The notes beneath the pieces were generated by a model that saw only the letters and a program-made list of their open reading frames with translations, searched no databases and was not told the origin of the DNA. From positions 5,704,001 to 5,768,000 of the forward strand of contig NZ_CP114901.1 in the NCBI RefSeq assembly GCF_027497175.1: a stretch of 64,000 bases of DNA, written 5' to 3'. Origin of the DNA: Verrucosispora sp. WMMD573. Its GTDB lineage: Bacteria > Actinomycetota > Actinomycetes > Mycobacteriales > Micromonosporaceae. A program made the position numbers and the translations under genes. Positions 28,536-36,247 of this stretch are shown here, in pieces (position 1 is the first letter of the stretch; each line of letters opens with the position of its first letter).

Positions 28536-30125
28536 ATGACGCCCGTTCTTGACCTGCTTGCCGTACCGCCGACGCTGCTCGCGCTCGGCGAGCCGACGCA
28601 CGGCGAGTCCGCCTTCCTCCAGATCCGCAACGAGACCTTCATGTCGCTGGCCGTGCGGGGCTACCGGTCGATCGCGCTGGAGAGCGACCGGGCGGCGGGG
28701 CTGATCGCCAACGAGTTCGTCCAGGGCTCCACCGCCGTCACGCTCGACCGTGCGCTCACCGAAGGGTTCAGCCACGGGTTCGGCGGCGCCCCGGCCAACC
28801 GTGACCTGCTGCTGCGGATGCGCGAGTGGAACGCCGGCCGACCGGCCTCCGAACGCCTGACGTTTCACGGCTTCGATGCCCCGCTGGAGATCGAGGGTGC
28901 CCCGAGCCCCCGGCACTACCTCATCCGGACCTGCGACTTTCTCGGCCTCGACCGATCGACGGAGATCGACGACCTGGTCGGGGACGAGGCGCGGTGGAGC
29001 GACACCGCTGCGATCTGGGAGCCCGGCAGGTCGGTCGGACGGTCGGCCGACGCCCAGCGCCTGCGGGTGATCGCCGACGAGTTGCTGATCGAGCTGTACC
29101 TGAACGCACCCCGACTGGCCAAGGGCTGGCCGGCAGCGTTCGTGCAGGCCATGTCCGCTGTCGCGGTGCTGCGCTACCACGCGGCGGCCGCCGCAACACT
29201 GAAGCGGGAGGAACGCTTCGCCCGCCTGGCCGGGGTCCGGGACGCGCTGATGGCGGAGAACCTGCTTCAGATCCGATCGGCCGAGGCACACCGTGGACCC
29301 ACGCTGGTCTTCGCGCACAACACACACCTCCAGCGCCAATCGAGCACGATGACCATGGCCGGAAAGGACGTTTCGTGGGCCGGCGCCGGCGCCATCGTCG
29401 GGTCGCTGCTGAATGACCGGTACGCGGTGATCGTCGGTAGCCTCGGCGCGAGCCCCGCCCTCGGCATCGGGGCGCCCGCCCGGTCGACCTACGAGGGCAG
29501 ACTCCAGCGGGGGACCATGCTTCCGCGGTACGTCCGGGCGTCCGAGATAGCAACGGCCGAGCGGAGAACGCACGATCACCGCTACTTCCCGCTCGACCGG
29601 GCCACCATCGACCACGCCGACGCGGTGCTGCACATCCCGACCGGCGTCGACGCGGCCGTGCTCGCCGACCGGATTCTCGCGCTACCCGGCGTCGAGCAGA
29701 TCGTGACGAACGAGGAGAACGGATCACCCGAGGGTGTCGGCGGCGATCGGTTCTTCTACGTCGGCCCCGACCGCCGCCAGCCCTTCGCCACCATCGTCGA
29801 CCACGACGTGCCCGGCTTCGACGACGCCTCCCAGCTCGACCGTCCCGGCGTCTTCCGCCTCAACCTCGACCTGGGCCGAGCCGAGTTCGAGAGACTGTTC
29901 GGCTTCCCACCCAAGGCGTTCGAGGAACACCGGCAGGAGTTCGACTTCGCCCGGCTGGACACTCTCGTACCGCACCCGGGCTACGCGCTGTACGGCTTCG
30001 GCAGCATCGTCATGCCCGGCCCGCACCTGCTGCCCGAGATCGACCGGCTCCTCGCCATCGCTCACGGCCGAGCCGTCGACCGCCACGAACGCGCCGCACG
30101 CCGGGCGGCTGACCGACCGGACTGA
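28536..30125 (+). CDS. Erythromycin esterase-DUF6194 fusion protein
   Basis: 529 residues. The first part (about 1-380) is an erythromycin-esterase fold: LLALGEPTHGESAF (the EPTHGE metal/catalytic motif), YRSIALESDRAAG, and TLVFAHNTHLQR with the conserved His. Ere enzymes hydrolyse the macrolactone ring of macrolides. The last 140 residues (LPGVEQIVTNEENGSPEGVG, RFFYVGPDRRQPFATIVD, HPGYALYGFG) match DUF6194, a domain normally found as a separate small protein. ATG 28536 places the esterase motif at the usual distance; an in-frame GTG at 28494 would add 14 residues. The 3' end overlaps the streptogramin lyase gene by 64 bp. Macrolide as substrate is family inference. Confidence 0.83.
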   Translation: MTPVLDLLAVPPTLLALGEPTHGESAFLQIRNETFMSLAVRGYRSIALESDRAAGLIANEFVQGSTAVTLDRALTEGFSHGFGGAPANRDLLLRMREWNAGRPASERLTFHGFDAPLEIEGAPSPRHYLIRTCDFLGLDRSTEIDDLVGDEARWSDTAAIWEPGRSVGRSADAQRLRVIADELLIELYLNAPRLAKGWPAAFVQAMSAVAVLRYHAAAAATLKREERFARLAGVRDALMAENLLQIRSAEAHRGPTLVFAHNTHLQRQSSTMTMAGKDVSWAGAGAIVGSLLNDRYAVIVGSLGASPALGIGAPARSTYEGRLQRGTMLPRYVRASEIATAERRTHDHRYFPLDRATIDHADAVLHIPTGVDAAVLADRILALPGVEQIVTNEENGSPEGVGGDRFFYVGPDRRQPFATIVDHDVPGFDDASQLDRPGVFRLNLDLGRAEFERLFGFPPKAFEEHRQEFDFARLDTLVPHPGYALYGFGSIVMPGPHLLPEIDRLLAIAHGRAVDRHERAARRAADRPD

Positions 30126-31009
30126 GCCCCGACGATTCGGGCCAGGGTGCCGTTTTCCAATGCCGTCCACAGGCTGCCGTCGGGTCCGAGGGTGATGCCG
30201 TGCGGCTCGGAGCGCGGGGTGGGCAGGTCATGGACTTCGATTTTCCCGTCCGGCGTAATGGAGCCGACCCGGTTGCCCCGCCACTCGGTGAACCACAGGT
30301 TGCCGTTGTCATCGCCGGTGATGGCGTGGGGACGGCTGGCGCGGTCCGGTAGCGGAAACTCGTCGATCGTGCCGTCGGGGGTGATCCGTCCGATCTGGCC
30401 GGCGGCGATCTCGACGAACCAGACGGCGCCGTCGGGGCCGGCGGTGATCCCTACAGGAGCGGCGGCCGGCGTCGGCAGCGGGTGCGTAGTGACGGTGCCG
30501 TCCGTGTCGATCCGTCCGATCGCGTTCGCCTGGTTCATCGTGAACCACATTCCGCCGTCGGTGCCGGCGGTGATGGCCGACGGGTAGGCGCCGGTAGCCG
30601 GCAGTGGGAAGTCGGTGGTCTCGCCGCCAGTGGTGATCCGGCCGATGCGATCGGCGTTCATCTCGGTGAACCACAGGGCACCGTCGGGCCCGGGGGCGAT
30701 GCCGTACGGCCCGCCGTTGCGGCTGGGTACCGGGAATCGGGTCGTCGCGCCGTCGACGGTGATTCTGCCGATGCGGTGGGCTCGAGACTCGGTGAACCAC
30801 AGCGCCCCGTCGGGGCCGGTGACGATGATCGTGGGCTGCCCGGCAGGGTCGAGTTGGTACGTTGTGGGCGCCTCACCGGGGACCACGCGTCCGATCTCGC
30901 CGCTGTGGGCGAGCGTGAACCACAAAGCACCGTCGGGTCCAGTGGTGACGGCGTACAGACCGCGGCCGGCCTCGGCGACTGCGTGTTCCTCAATGAACGC
31001 GGACTTCAC
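30062..31009 (-). CDS. vgb: Virginiamycin B lyase (streptogramin B lyase)
   Basis: 315 residues forming a seven-bladed beta-propeller: the unit GPDGALWFTE..IGRI repeats about every 42 residues. The catalytic-region histidines appear in RPHAITGDDNGNLWFTEW and SEPHGITLGPDGSLW, corresponding to His228/Glu268/His270 of Vgb. Vgb linearises type B streptogramins by an elimination reaction needing Mg2+. No signal peptide, hence cytoplasmic. ATG 31009 overlaps the stop of the vat-like gene (ATGA), so the A- and B-component resistance genes are translated together. The last 25 residues (SGRSAARRAARSWRS) exceed the usual length and overlap the esterase gene. Confidence 0.88.
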   Translation of the reverse strand: MKSAFIEEHAVAEAGRGLYAVTTGPDGALWFTLAHSGEIGRVVPGEAPTTYQLDPAGQPTIIVTGPDGALWFTESRAHRIGRITVDGATTRFPVPSRNGGPYGIAPGPDGALWFTEMNADRIGRITTGGETTDFPLPATGAYPSAITAGTDGGMWFTMNQANAIGRIDTDGTVTTHPLPTPAAAPVGITAGPDGAVWFVEIAAGQIGRITPDGTIDEFPLPDRASRPHAITGDDNGNLWFTEWRGNRVGSITPDGKIEVHDLPTPRSEPHGITLGPDGSLWTALENGTLARIVGAQSGRSAARRAARSWRSTARP

Positions 31010-31662
31010 CGGGCTCGCTCCAGTCCGTTCTCAGTGGCGATACGTTCGATCTCGGCCGGTGTGCCGGTCATCAGGGTGCGGCAGTGCTGGTTGATCAGAT
31101 CGGCCGGCCAGTCCCACCACGCGGCCCTGCGCAGCCGGTGGATGTCCTGGTCGCCGAAGCGTTGCCGGATCGGTCGCGCTGGATTCCCGCCGACGATCGT
31201 GTAGGCCGGGACGTCGGCGGTGACCACCGCGCCCGCCGCGATGATCGCCCCGTCGCCGATGCGTACCCCCGGCATGACAGTGGCCCGGTAGCCGAACCAC
31301 ACGTCGTTGCCGACGATGGTGTCGCCTCGACTGGGCATGGCGCTCACGACATCGAGTGTCTGCTCGGCCCATTCGCCGCCGAAGAGGGTGAACGGGAAGG
31401 TGGTCGGGCCCATGTCCGGGTGGTCGCCGCCGGCCATCAGGAACCGGGTTCCCGCCGCTATCGCGCAGAACCTGCCGATGATCAGCTGTTCCGGTCCGTA
31501 GCCGTAGAGCACGTTGTGCCGCTCGAAGCCGGTCGCGTCGTCGGGATCGTCGTAGTACGTGTAGTCCCCGACGGTGATCTTCGGGGAGGTGACCAGCGCC
31601 TTGAGGAATACGACACGTGGATGCGTCGCCACCGGGTGAAGGACCGTGGGATCAGGTGTCAC
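31006..31662 (-). CDS. vat: Vat-type streptogramin A O-acetyltransferase (xenobiotic acyltransferase)
   Basis: 218 residues of left-handed beta-helix. KITVGDYTYYDDPDDATGFE and VLYGYGPEQLIIGRFCAIA are the signature N-terminal segments of Vat/XAT enzymes; MAGGDHPDMGPTTFPF contains the catalytic His of the family, and TIVGNDVWFGYRATVMPGV the hexapeptide repeats. Vat acetylates the hydroxyl of type A streptogramins; related XATs act on chloramphenicol. GTG 31662 has a purine-rich GGGGG upstream. First gene of the vat-vgb operon, divergent from a TetR regulator with a palindromic operator between them. Confidence 0.88.
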   Translation of the reverse strand: MTPDPTVLHPVATHPRVVFLKALVTSPKITVGDYTYYDDPDDATGFERHNVLYGYGPEQLIIGRFCAIAAGTRFLMAGGDHPDMGPTTFPFTLFGGEWAEQTLDVVSAMPSRGDTIVGNDVWFGYRATVMPGVRIGDGAIIAAGAVVTADVPAYTIVGGNPARPIRQRFGDQDIHRLRRAAWWDWPADLINQHCRTLMTGTPAEIERIATENGLERAR

Positions 31663-31678
31663 GGAAGCCCCCGCTCAC

Positions 31679-31700
31679 TAAGACTACTTCTGTAGCGTTA
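31679..31700. promoter_or_regulatory. TetR-type operator between vat-vgb and tetR genes
   Basis: TAAGACTAC (31679-31687) and GTAGCGTTA (31692-31700) form an imperfect palindrome (7 of 9 positions) around TTCT. It fills most of the 48-bp divergent gap, which must contain both promoters, so binding would silence both directions. Confidence 0.6.
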
Positions 31701-31710
31701 ACATCCTGAC

Positions 31711-32340
31711 ATGGCGCCCCCACGACCGACAAGCGACCCCGACGAGTCCGTGACCGCCCCCACCCGCCGTCCCGGCGGGCGCAGTGCCGCAGTACGACGG
31801 CGCGTGCTCGACGCCGCGCTCGCCCAGTTGGTGCAGCACGGCTACGACTCCCTGAGCATCGACGTGGTGGCCGACCGGTCGGGTGTGCACCGCACGACGG
31901 TGTACCGGCGCTGGCGGGATGTCGGTGGCCTGCTGGCCGACGTCCTGGACGAGGCGAGCGTCGACGCGTGGCGCCCGCCCGACACGGGTTCGCTTGAAGG
32001 GGACCTGGTCGCGGTCAACCACGAGGTCTATGCCGCACTGACCGCCGACCCGGTGACCGTGGCGCTGATCGCCGCGTCGTTCCGCTCCGAGCAGGCTGCC
32101 GAGGCCCTGCAGGCTTTCTGGACCGGCCGGTACGAGCGCTGCACAGACATCGTGCGGCGCGCCGTCGAACGCGGTGAGATACCGGCGGGCACCGATGCGC
32201 GGCGACTACTCGTCGCCGCAACCGCTCCGCTGTATCACGAGCTGGTACTCCTCCGGTCGGCAGCCGAGGCGCACCTTCCCGACCTTGTCGCCCGCAGCGC
32301 GACTACCGCCGCCCGTGCAGGCGCCTTCATCGACCGCTAG
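31711..32340 (+). CDS. TetR-family repressor, likely of the vat-vgb operon
   Basis: 209 residues. The HTH is in VRRRVLDAALAQLVQHGYDS and LSIDVVADRSGVHRTTVYRR (about 30-75); the C-terminal part matches the TetR_C domain group with ALIAASFRSEQAAEALQAFW. It is divergent from the streptogramin resistance operon with a shared palindromic operator 10 bp from its ATG, so it likely senses a streptogramin or related compound. The short 5' leader suggests leaderless or near-leaderless translation. Confidence 0.85.
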   Translation: MAPPRPTSDPDESVTAPTRRPGGRSAAVRRRVLDAALAQLVQHGYDSLSIDVVADRSGVHRTTVYRRWRDVGGLLADVLDEASVDAWRPPDTGSLEGDLVAVNHEVYAALTADPVTVALIAASFRSEQAAEALQAFWTGRYERCTDIVRRAVERGEIPAGTDARRLLVAATAPLYHELVLLRSAAEAHLPDLVARSATTAARAGAFIDR

Positions 32341-32654
32341 AACAACGCCACTCCCCCGGACTGGACGGTGCCACGCACCTCGCCCGTCTCGTGTGGCCAG
32401 GTGCCATGTCTGGTCGGTGAGGCGGTCGACGACCACGCCGGTTCCCGCCAGCCGTCGCCAGGTCCGCCTTCGGTCGCATGCCCCGTACAGCTGGACCAAT
32501 CCCTCGGCGTCGTCACCGATGAGGTTTCGGAGCGTGGGCTCGATCGGCCCAGTTGTCTCCCGCGTTGAGGCGGGTCGCCAGGGGCGATCCGGGTTGACTC
32601 GTTCGCCATGCTGAAGAACCGCAAGCTCATGTCCAGACCATCCGAGGAGCAGCT
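32341..32654. other. Gap with a possible decayed minus-strand frame
   Basis: No intact gene. On the minus strand from about 32590 down to 32345 one frame reads PIEPTLRNLIGDDAEGLVQL, YGACDRRRTWRRLAGTGVVV and DRLTDQTWHLATRDGRG with coding-like third-position bias, but it has no good start and then runs into the tetR gene antisense. I do not recognise the protein. It may be a truncated gene or chance. The last 15 bases hold GAGGAG, the SD of the next gene. Confidence 0.3.
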
Positions 32655-33158
32655 ATGCGCAAGCCGGCAAAGACTGCCGCCGTCCTTGTCGGGCTCGGCG
32701 TCGGCGTCGCAATCGGTCCGTCCCTCGGTCCGGCAGCTGTCTGGTCCGGCATCGCGATTGCTGTGCTCGGCGGCGCACTCTGCCTGATCGGTACGACGGA
32801 AAGCGGTGTCGCCGGAGACGGCCCGGTGGACCGCGATGAGGAAACTGGGGTGGCAGGCGACGGGCCGCCCACCGGAACAACGGCCGCTGCCCCACGACGC
32901 CGCAACCGCCAGCGGCCCAACCTCGGTGGCCTGGGCACCCGGGTAGAACAAATCCTCAAACTCGCCGAGGAACAGGCCAACGACCACCGCGACGAGGCAC
33001 GGCGCGAGAGCGAGGCAATCGTGACCGCCGCCCGACGGGAGGCCGAGGCGATCCTGAACCGAGCCCACGAGCAAGCGGCCAGGATCACCGCCAATCATCG
33101 GGACCCCTCGTCCACCCGGTCGGCTGCACCGAACGGAAATCCCAGCCCTCCGGCATGA
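32655..33158 (+). CDS. Small membrane protein with C-terminal coiled coil (DivIVA/ATP-synthase-b-like)
   Basis: 167 residues; function not recognised. Two adjacent hydrophobic segments (TAAVLVGLGVGVAIGPSLG and WSGIAIAVLGGALCLIG, about 8-46) form a membrane hairpin. A linker carries a near repeat, GVAGDGP twice (about 51-71). Residues 95-145 are a continuous charged coiled coil (RVEQILKLAEEQANDHRDEA, AIVTAARREAEAILNRAHEQ) of the type seen in DivIVA-like and ATP synthase b-like proteins. GAGGAG lies eight bases before ATG 32655. A membrane-tethered scaffold is a reasonable guess only. Confidence 0.65.
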   Translation: MRKPAKTAAVLVGLGVGVAIGPSLGPAAVWSGIAIAVLGGALCLIGTTESGVAGDGPVDRDEETGVAGDGPPTGTTAAAPRRRNRQRPNLGGLGTRVEQILKLAEEQANDHRDEARRESEAIVTAARREAEAILNRAHEQAARITANHRDPSSTRSAAPNGNPSPPA

Positions 33159-33224
33159 GGCAACGCCCGTCCTGGGATCGAACGGAGGATGTCGCGGCAT
33201 GGCCGATTCGATACCAATGTCGCT

Positions 33225-33574
33225 ATGCCCGAGCTGAGCCCGCCCATCGTCCGGGTGCATCGATCGTTCGTTGCCGCCATGGCGGAGTTTCGCGCTGAGG
33301 GACGCGGTAGCTCGGGAGATCACACCATGATCGGGGCTGAGCTGCGCGAGTTTGGCCTCCGCTGGGCAACGGTGGAGGGCTTCGCCGCGTACGTCGACTG
33401 GTTGCGGTCCCAGTCCCTGGAGGACTCACCCCGGCCTGACGGCCACGTGCCGTCGACCACGCTGTGGTGGATCCAGGACGACAACTACCTCGGTCGCCTG
33501 GCGATCACACCGGTGACCTGGTCTGGGAGGTCTCCGAGCGGCTGATCGGGACTGCGACTCCCCGCCTGATCTGA
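33225..33574 (+). pseudogene. N-terminal fragment of a GNAT acetyltransferase
   Basis: From ATG 33225 the frame gives PIVRVHRSFVAAMAEFRAEG, the middle GFAAYVDWLRSQSLEDSPRP and then TTLWWIQDDNYLGRLAI, the beginning of a predicted-acetyltransferase family whose members continue for about 80 more residues with the acetyl-CoA site. Here the reading frame turns to unrelated TPVTWSGRSPSG and stops at 33545. A shifted frame reads TGDLVWEVSERLIGTATPRL to a stop at 33574, possibly from another deleted gene. The cofactor-binding half is gone. Confidence 0.55.
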
Positions 33575-33670
33575 CTTTCGGCCGATGATGATGGCTGGGA
33601 GGCACCATGGCGTCGAGGTTCGTCAGCGCTGGCCCATCCGCCCGGACACCCTCCGCTGTCGTTCGGTCGT

Positions 33671-34510
33671 CTACGCCGCGGCACCGTTGCTGGTCATGTC
33701 ACGTAGGGTGCTGGTCAGACGGCGGGCGGCGTTCGGACCGAAGGCCGGGCCCGTGATGTCAACCGGGCGTTGTCCCTGAAAGGCGGAGAGCGCCCGCCCT
33801 GGTGGGGTGTCGATCCGTTCGATGATCGGCTGGATCGCGCTGTCGACTGTTTTGCCAAACAGCTTTGCGATGACACCTATCGCGATGCGGGTCGGTTGCC
33901 GGAATGATTCGGCGAGCGCGGTGTTCACGAACACCGGGTTGTGCAACACGTACCGCACCGGGCTGTCGGGATGTTCGACGGTGAAGGCGACACCGAGCAG
34001 GTCATTGGCGCGGGCACCCTGCATGATGGCGACGAAGGGTCGGTAGCGTCTACGAAGTTGAAGGTCGTCCCAGTGCAGTCGCCCGACCCTGCTTCCAGTG
34101 CCGCACAGGTTCACGATGACTGGCTGTCGGGCTTGTTCCAGCGTGGGGCGCAGTTGCTCGGCGAGCAGGTACCGGCTGAGCACGTACAACGCGAAGGTGC
34201 GCTCGATGCCCTCGGCGGTCTCCTTGCGCTTGGCCTGGAAGCGGAAGGCGCCAAGGACGAGGGCGTCGATGCTCGGATACGACCTGCGTAGCCGGTCGGC
34301 GAGCCGAAGGGTCATCGTCGGCGAGCTGAGATCGGCGGACCGGAATGAGCAACGGCCGCTGACGCCGAGTCGGTCGGCCTCGGCCAGCAGGTTCTCACCC
34401 TTGATCTGGTCCGAACCGACAGCGACGACTCGATCACCTCGACTCAGGTAATGCAGAGCCAGAGCCCTGCCAATGCCCTGGGTTCCTCCGGTGATGACCA
34501 AGGTACGCAC
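33671..34510 (-). CDS. SDR-family oxidoreductase, atypical active site
   Basis: 279 residues. The Rossmann dinucleotide loop is VITGGTQGIGRALALHY (5-21) followed by VVAVGSD; NLCGTGS supplies the serine strand. The usual YxxxK is replaced by YRPFVAIMQGARAND, so the catalytic Lys is missing or shifted, and activity should not be assumed. The C-terminus (PVDITGPAFGPNAARRLTST) is characteristic of a defined actinobacterial SDR subgroup. GTG 34510 has AAGGAG at six bases. It faces an HxlR regulator across 72 bp, a common regulator/oxidoreductase arrangement for quinone or electrophile response. Confidence 0.8.
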   Translation of the reverse strand: MRTLVITGGTQGIGRALALHYLSRGDRVVAVGSDQIKGENLLAEADRLGVSGRCSFRSADLSSPTMTLRLADRLRRSYPSIDALVLGAFRFQAKRKETAEGIERTFALYVLSRYLLAEQLRPTLEQARQPVIVNLCGTGSRVGRLHWDDLQLRRRYRPFVAIMQGARANDLLGVAFTVEHPDSPVRYVLHNPVFVNTALAESFRQPTRIAIGVIAKLFGKTVDSAIQPIIERIDTPPGRALSAFQGQRPVDITGPAFGPNAARRLTSTLRDMTSNGAAA

Positions 34511-34582
34511 TGATTCTCCTTCCGCCTGCCGACTACGCTCGATCTTCAGGTGACTGTGCGGGCGGCGAAAGAAGGAACATTG

Positions 34583-34969
34583 ATGTCTCCACTCATCCCT
34601 TTGCCGGTTTCGGCGCAGGACCGTTCCTCGTGCGCGGCGGCTGACGTGCTGCGGCGCACCGGAGACAGGTGGAGCGTGTTGCTGATGGCGGTGCTCGCGC
34701 ATCGGTCGTACGGGTTCAACGAACTCGATCGGGCAGTGGACGGGTTGAGTCGGCGGATCCTCACCCGCACGCTGCGGGCGCTGGTGCGAGACGGGCTGGT
34801 CGACCGGACACCACAACTCGGCCCCGCCGCGCGCGTCGACTACGCCCTCACCGACCTGGGGCGGTCGCTGTTGCCACTCATCATCGCGGTAGGCCAGTGG
34901 GCGGAGACCCACGAGCACGACTTCCGCAACGCCCGGGCCCGTTACGACGCCGACGACGGCGTTTCCTGA
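34583..34969 (+). CDS. HxlR-family winged-helix regulator
   Basis: 128 residues. It has the HxlR order: CAAADVLRRTGDRWSVLLM, then RSYGFNELDRAVDGLSRRIL with recognition helix TRTLRALVRDGLVDR and the wing RVDYALTDLGRSLLPLI. The usual early Cys near residue 15 is present (SSCAAAD), which in several members senses electrophiles. ATG 34583 follows AAGGAACATTG. Divergent from the SDR gene, which it probably controls. Confidence 0.85.
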   Translation: MSPLIPLPVSAQDRSSCAAADVLRRTGDRWSVLLMAVLAHRSYGFNELDRAVDGLSRRILTRTLRALVRDGLVDRTPQLGPAARVDYALTDLGRSLLPLIIAVGQWAETHEHDFRNARARYDADDGVS

Positions 34970-35023
34970 AGCCAGAGCTTGCCCTGCTCGTCGGCCTGCG
35001 AGCATGGCATTTCAGCTCATCGC

Positions 35024-35064
35024 GGCCGGGGCCGACGCCCGTAGCAAGGGTGTCGGCCCCGGCC
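35024..35064. terminator. Strong bidirectional hairpin between convergent genes
   Basis: GGCCGGGGCCGAC (35024-35036) and GTCGGCCCCGGCC (35052-35064) pair perfectly over 13 bp, extended by CCC/GGG to about 17 bp with a 7-nt loop. It lies between the convergent hxlR-type gene (ends 34969) and the SMP-30-like gene (ends 35109). Confidence 0.75.
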
Positions 35065-35108
35065 ACCCACCAGTGGTGGGAGAAGCACAGGTCCAGTCGG
35101 GAGACCGT

Positions 35109-36146
35109 TCAGGACAGCCGGTAGTCGGGCGTCGCCCGGTCCCCGGATACGGGAGGCCAGGGAAGTCCCGCACCGAGCCGTACCACCGTGTACGGCAGCA
35201 CCGGCTTCTCCGCCCCGTACTGGAAGTTGACCACCAGGAGGTCGCGACCGTCGAACGCCGCCGTCGACGGGCCGTGCAGCGCGGGGCCGGTCAGTCGCCC
35301 GAGCAGCCTTGCCTGGTCAGCGCGACGATTGAGCCGCAGCACGTTGACGGTGTTGCCGTCCCCGTCGATGTTGCTGACCGCATAGAGCGTACGGCCACGT
35401 ACGAGCAGGCCGTCGCCGTGCACCGTGGCGCCGCCCAGGTCGATCGCCCGGACCGTGCGCCGCCGCAGGTCGATGCGGTGCAGCGCGCCGTCGTTGTAGT
35501 CGGCGACGATGAGGTGGCGCTGGTCGTGAGTGGCCACCAGGCCGTTGAGGTTGAACCCGGCGTTCCACTCGATGCCGGTGCCGCGCAGGTCGAGGAAGGT
35601 GGGTAGCGGCCTGGTGGCACCGGTGCCACCGCGCAGGCCCGCCGCGGGAATCCGGTAGAGGGTCGGCTGGAACGAGTCGGTGACGTAGACGTCGCCGTTG
35701 GCGGTCAGGGCGACGTCGTTCAGCATGGAATTCGGTGCGGCGGTGGCAAAGCGGTGCAGGAGCGCGCCGGTGCGCGTGTCGTACACCCACACGTACCCGG
35801 TTCCTCCGCCTGCGACGATGAGCCGGCCGCGGTGGTCGACCTTCATCCCGCCGGCTGTGGTCCGGCCGTCGGCGGCGTTGCCGGGCAGCCACACCGTGGT
35901 TCGCGGTGAGCGGACGTCACCGCGGTAGATACGCCCGTCGGTCAGGCTGCTGACGTAGAAGTACGGGCTCCGGGGGTCGCGGGCGATGCCCTCGGGGTAG
36001 GCGTCGTCACCGGCCAGTACGTAACTGTCCGGTCGCGGGCCGGGGGCACCGAACGCCGAGACCGGCACAGACGCGGATGCCGGCACAGGTACGGCCCCGA
36101 GCGCGCCGAGCACCGGGACGATCAGAATCGCGAGCAGTCGTCGCAT
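35109..36146 (-). CDS. Secreted SMP-30/gluconolactonase-like beta-propeller protein
   Basis: 345 residues. MRRLLAILIVPVLGALGAVP and VPASASV form a Sec signal peptide with an AxA cleavage site. The mature part is a six-bladed propeller with DAYPEGIARDPRSPYFYVSS, NSMLNDVALTANGDVYVTDS (the N-D metal-site strand of SMP-30 proteins) and GNTVNVLRLNRRADQARLLG. It may be an extracytoplasmic lactonase or a structural propeller; substrate unknown. ATG 36146 gives the signal peptide a proper n-region. Divergent from a LysR regulator over about 100 bp. Confidence 0.8.
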   Translation of the reverse strand: MRRLLAILIVPVLGALGAVPVPASASVPVSAFGAPGPRPDSYVLAGDDAYPEGIARDPRSPYFYVSSLTDGRIYRGDVRSPRTTVWLPGNAADGRTTAGGMKVDHRGRLIVAGGGTGYVWVYDTRTGALLHRFATAAPNSMLNDVALTANGDVYVTDSFQPTLYRIPAAGLRGGTGATRPLPTFLDLRGTGIEWNAGFNLNGLVATHDQRHLIVADYNDGALHRIDLRRRTVRAIDLGGATVHGDGLLVRGRTLYAVSNIDGDGNTVNVLRLNRRADQARLLGRLTGPALHGPSTAAFDGRDLLVVNFQYGAEKPVLPYTVVRLGAGLPWPPVSGDRATPDYRLS

Positions 36147-36197
36147 GTTTCGCACGTTTCCTTCCGATCTGGCTTGTCGCGTCGAGCCTGGCCTCGG

Positions 36198-36210
36198 TGG
36201 TGAGTCACCA
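36198..36210. promoter_or_regulatory. Palindrome in the LysR/SMP-30 divergent region
   Basis: TGGTGA-G-TCACCA is a perfect 6+1+6 inverted repeat in the ~100-bp gap between the LysR and SMP-30-like starts. It fits a LysR-type recognition site (T-N11-A dyad). Confidence 0.5.
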
Positions 36211-36247
36211 ACAAGATCCATGAGGTATGGGCGGGTACCTTCGCGGT

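Noticed and set aside
28482..29633. 630-codon minus frame extending the MerR regulator
   Set aside because: It is antisense to the erythromycin esterase with no domain content; the regulator begins at GTG 28481.
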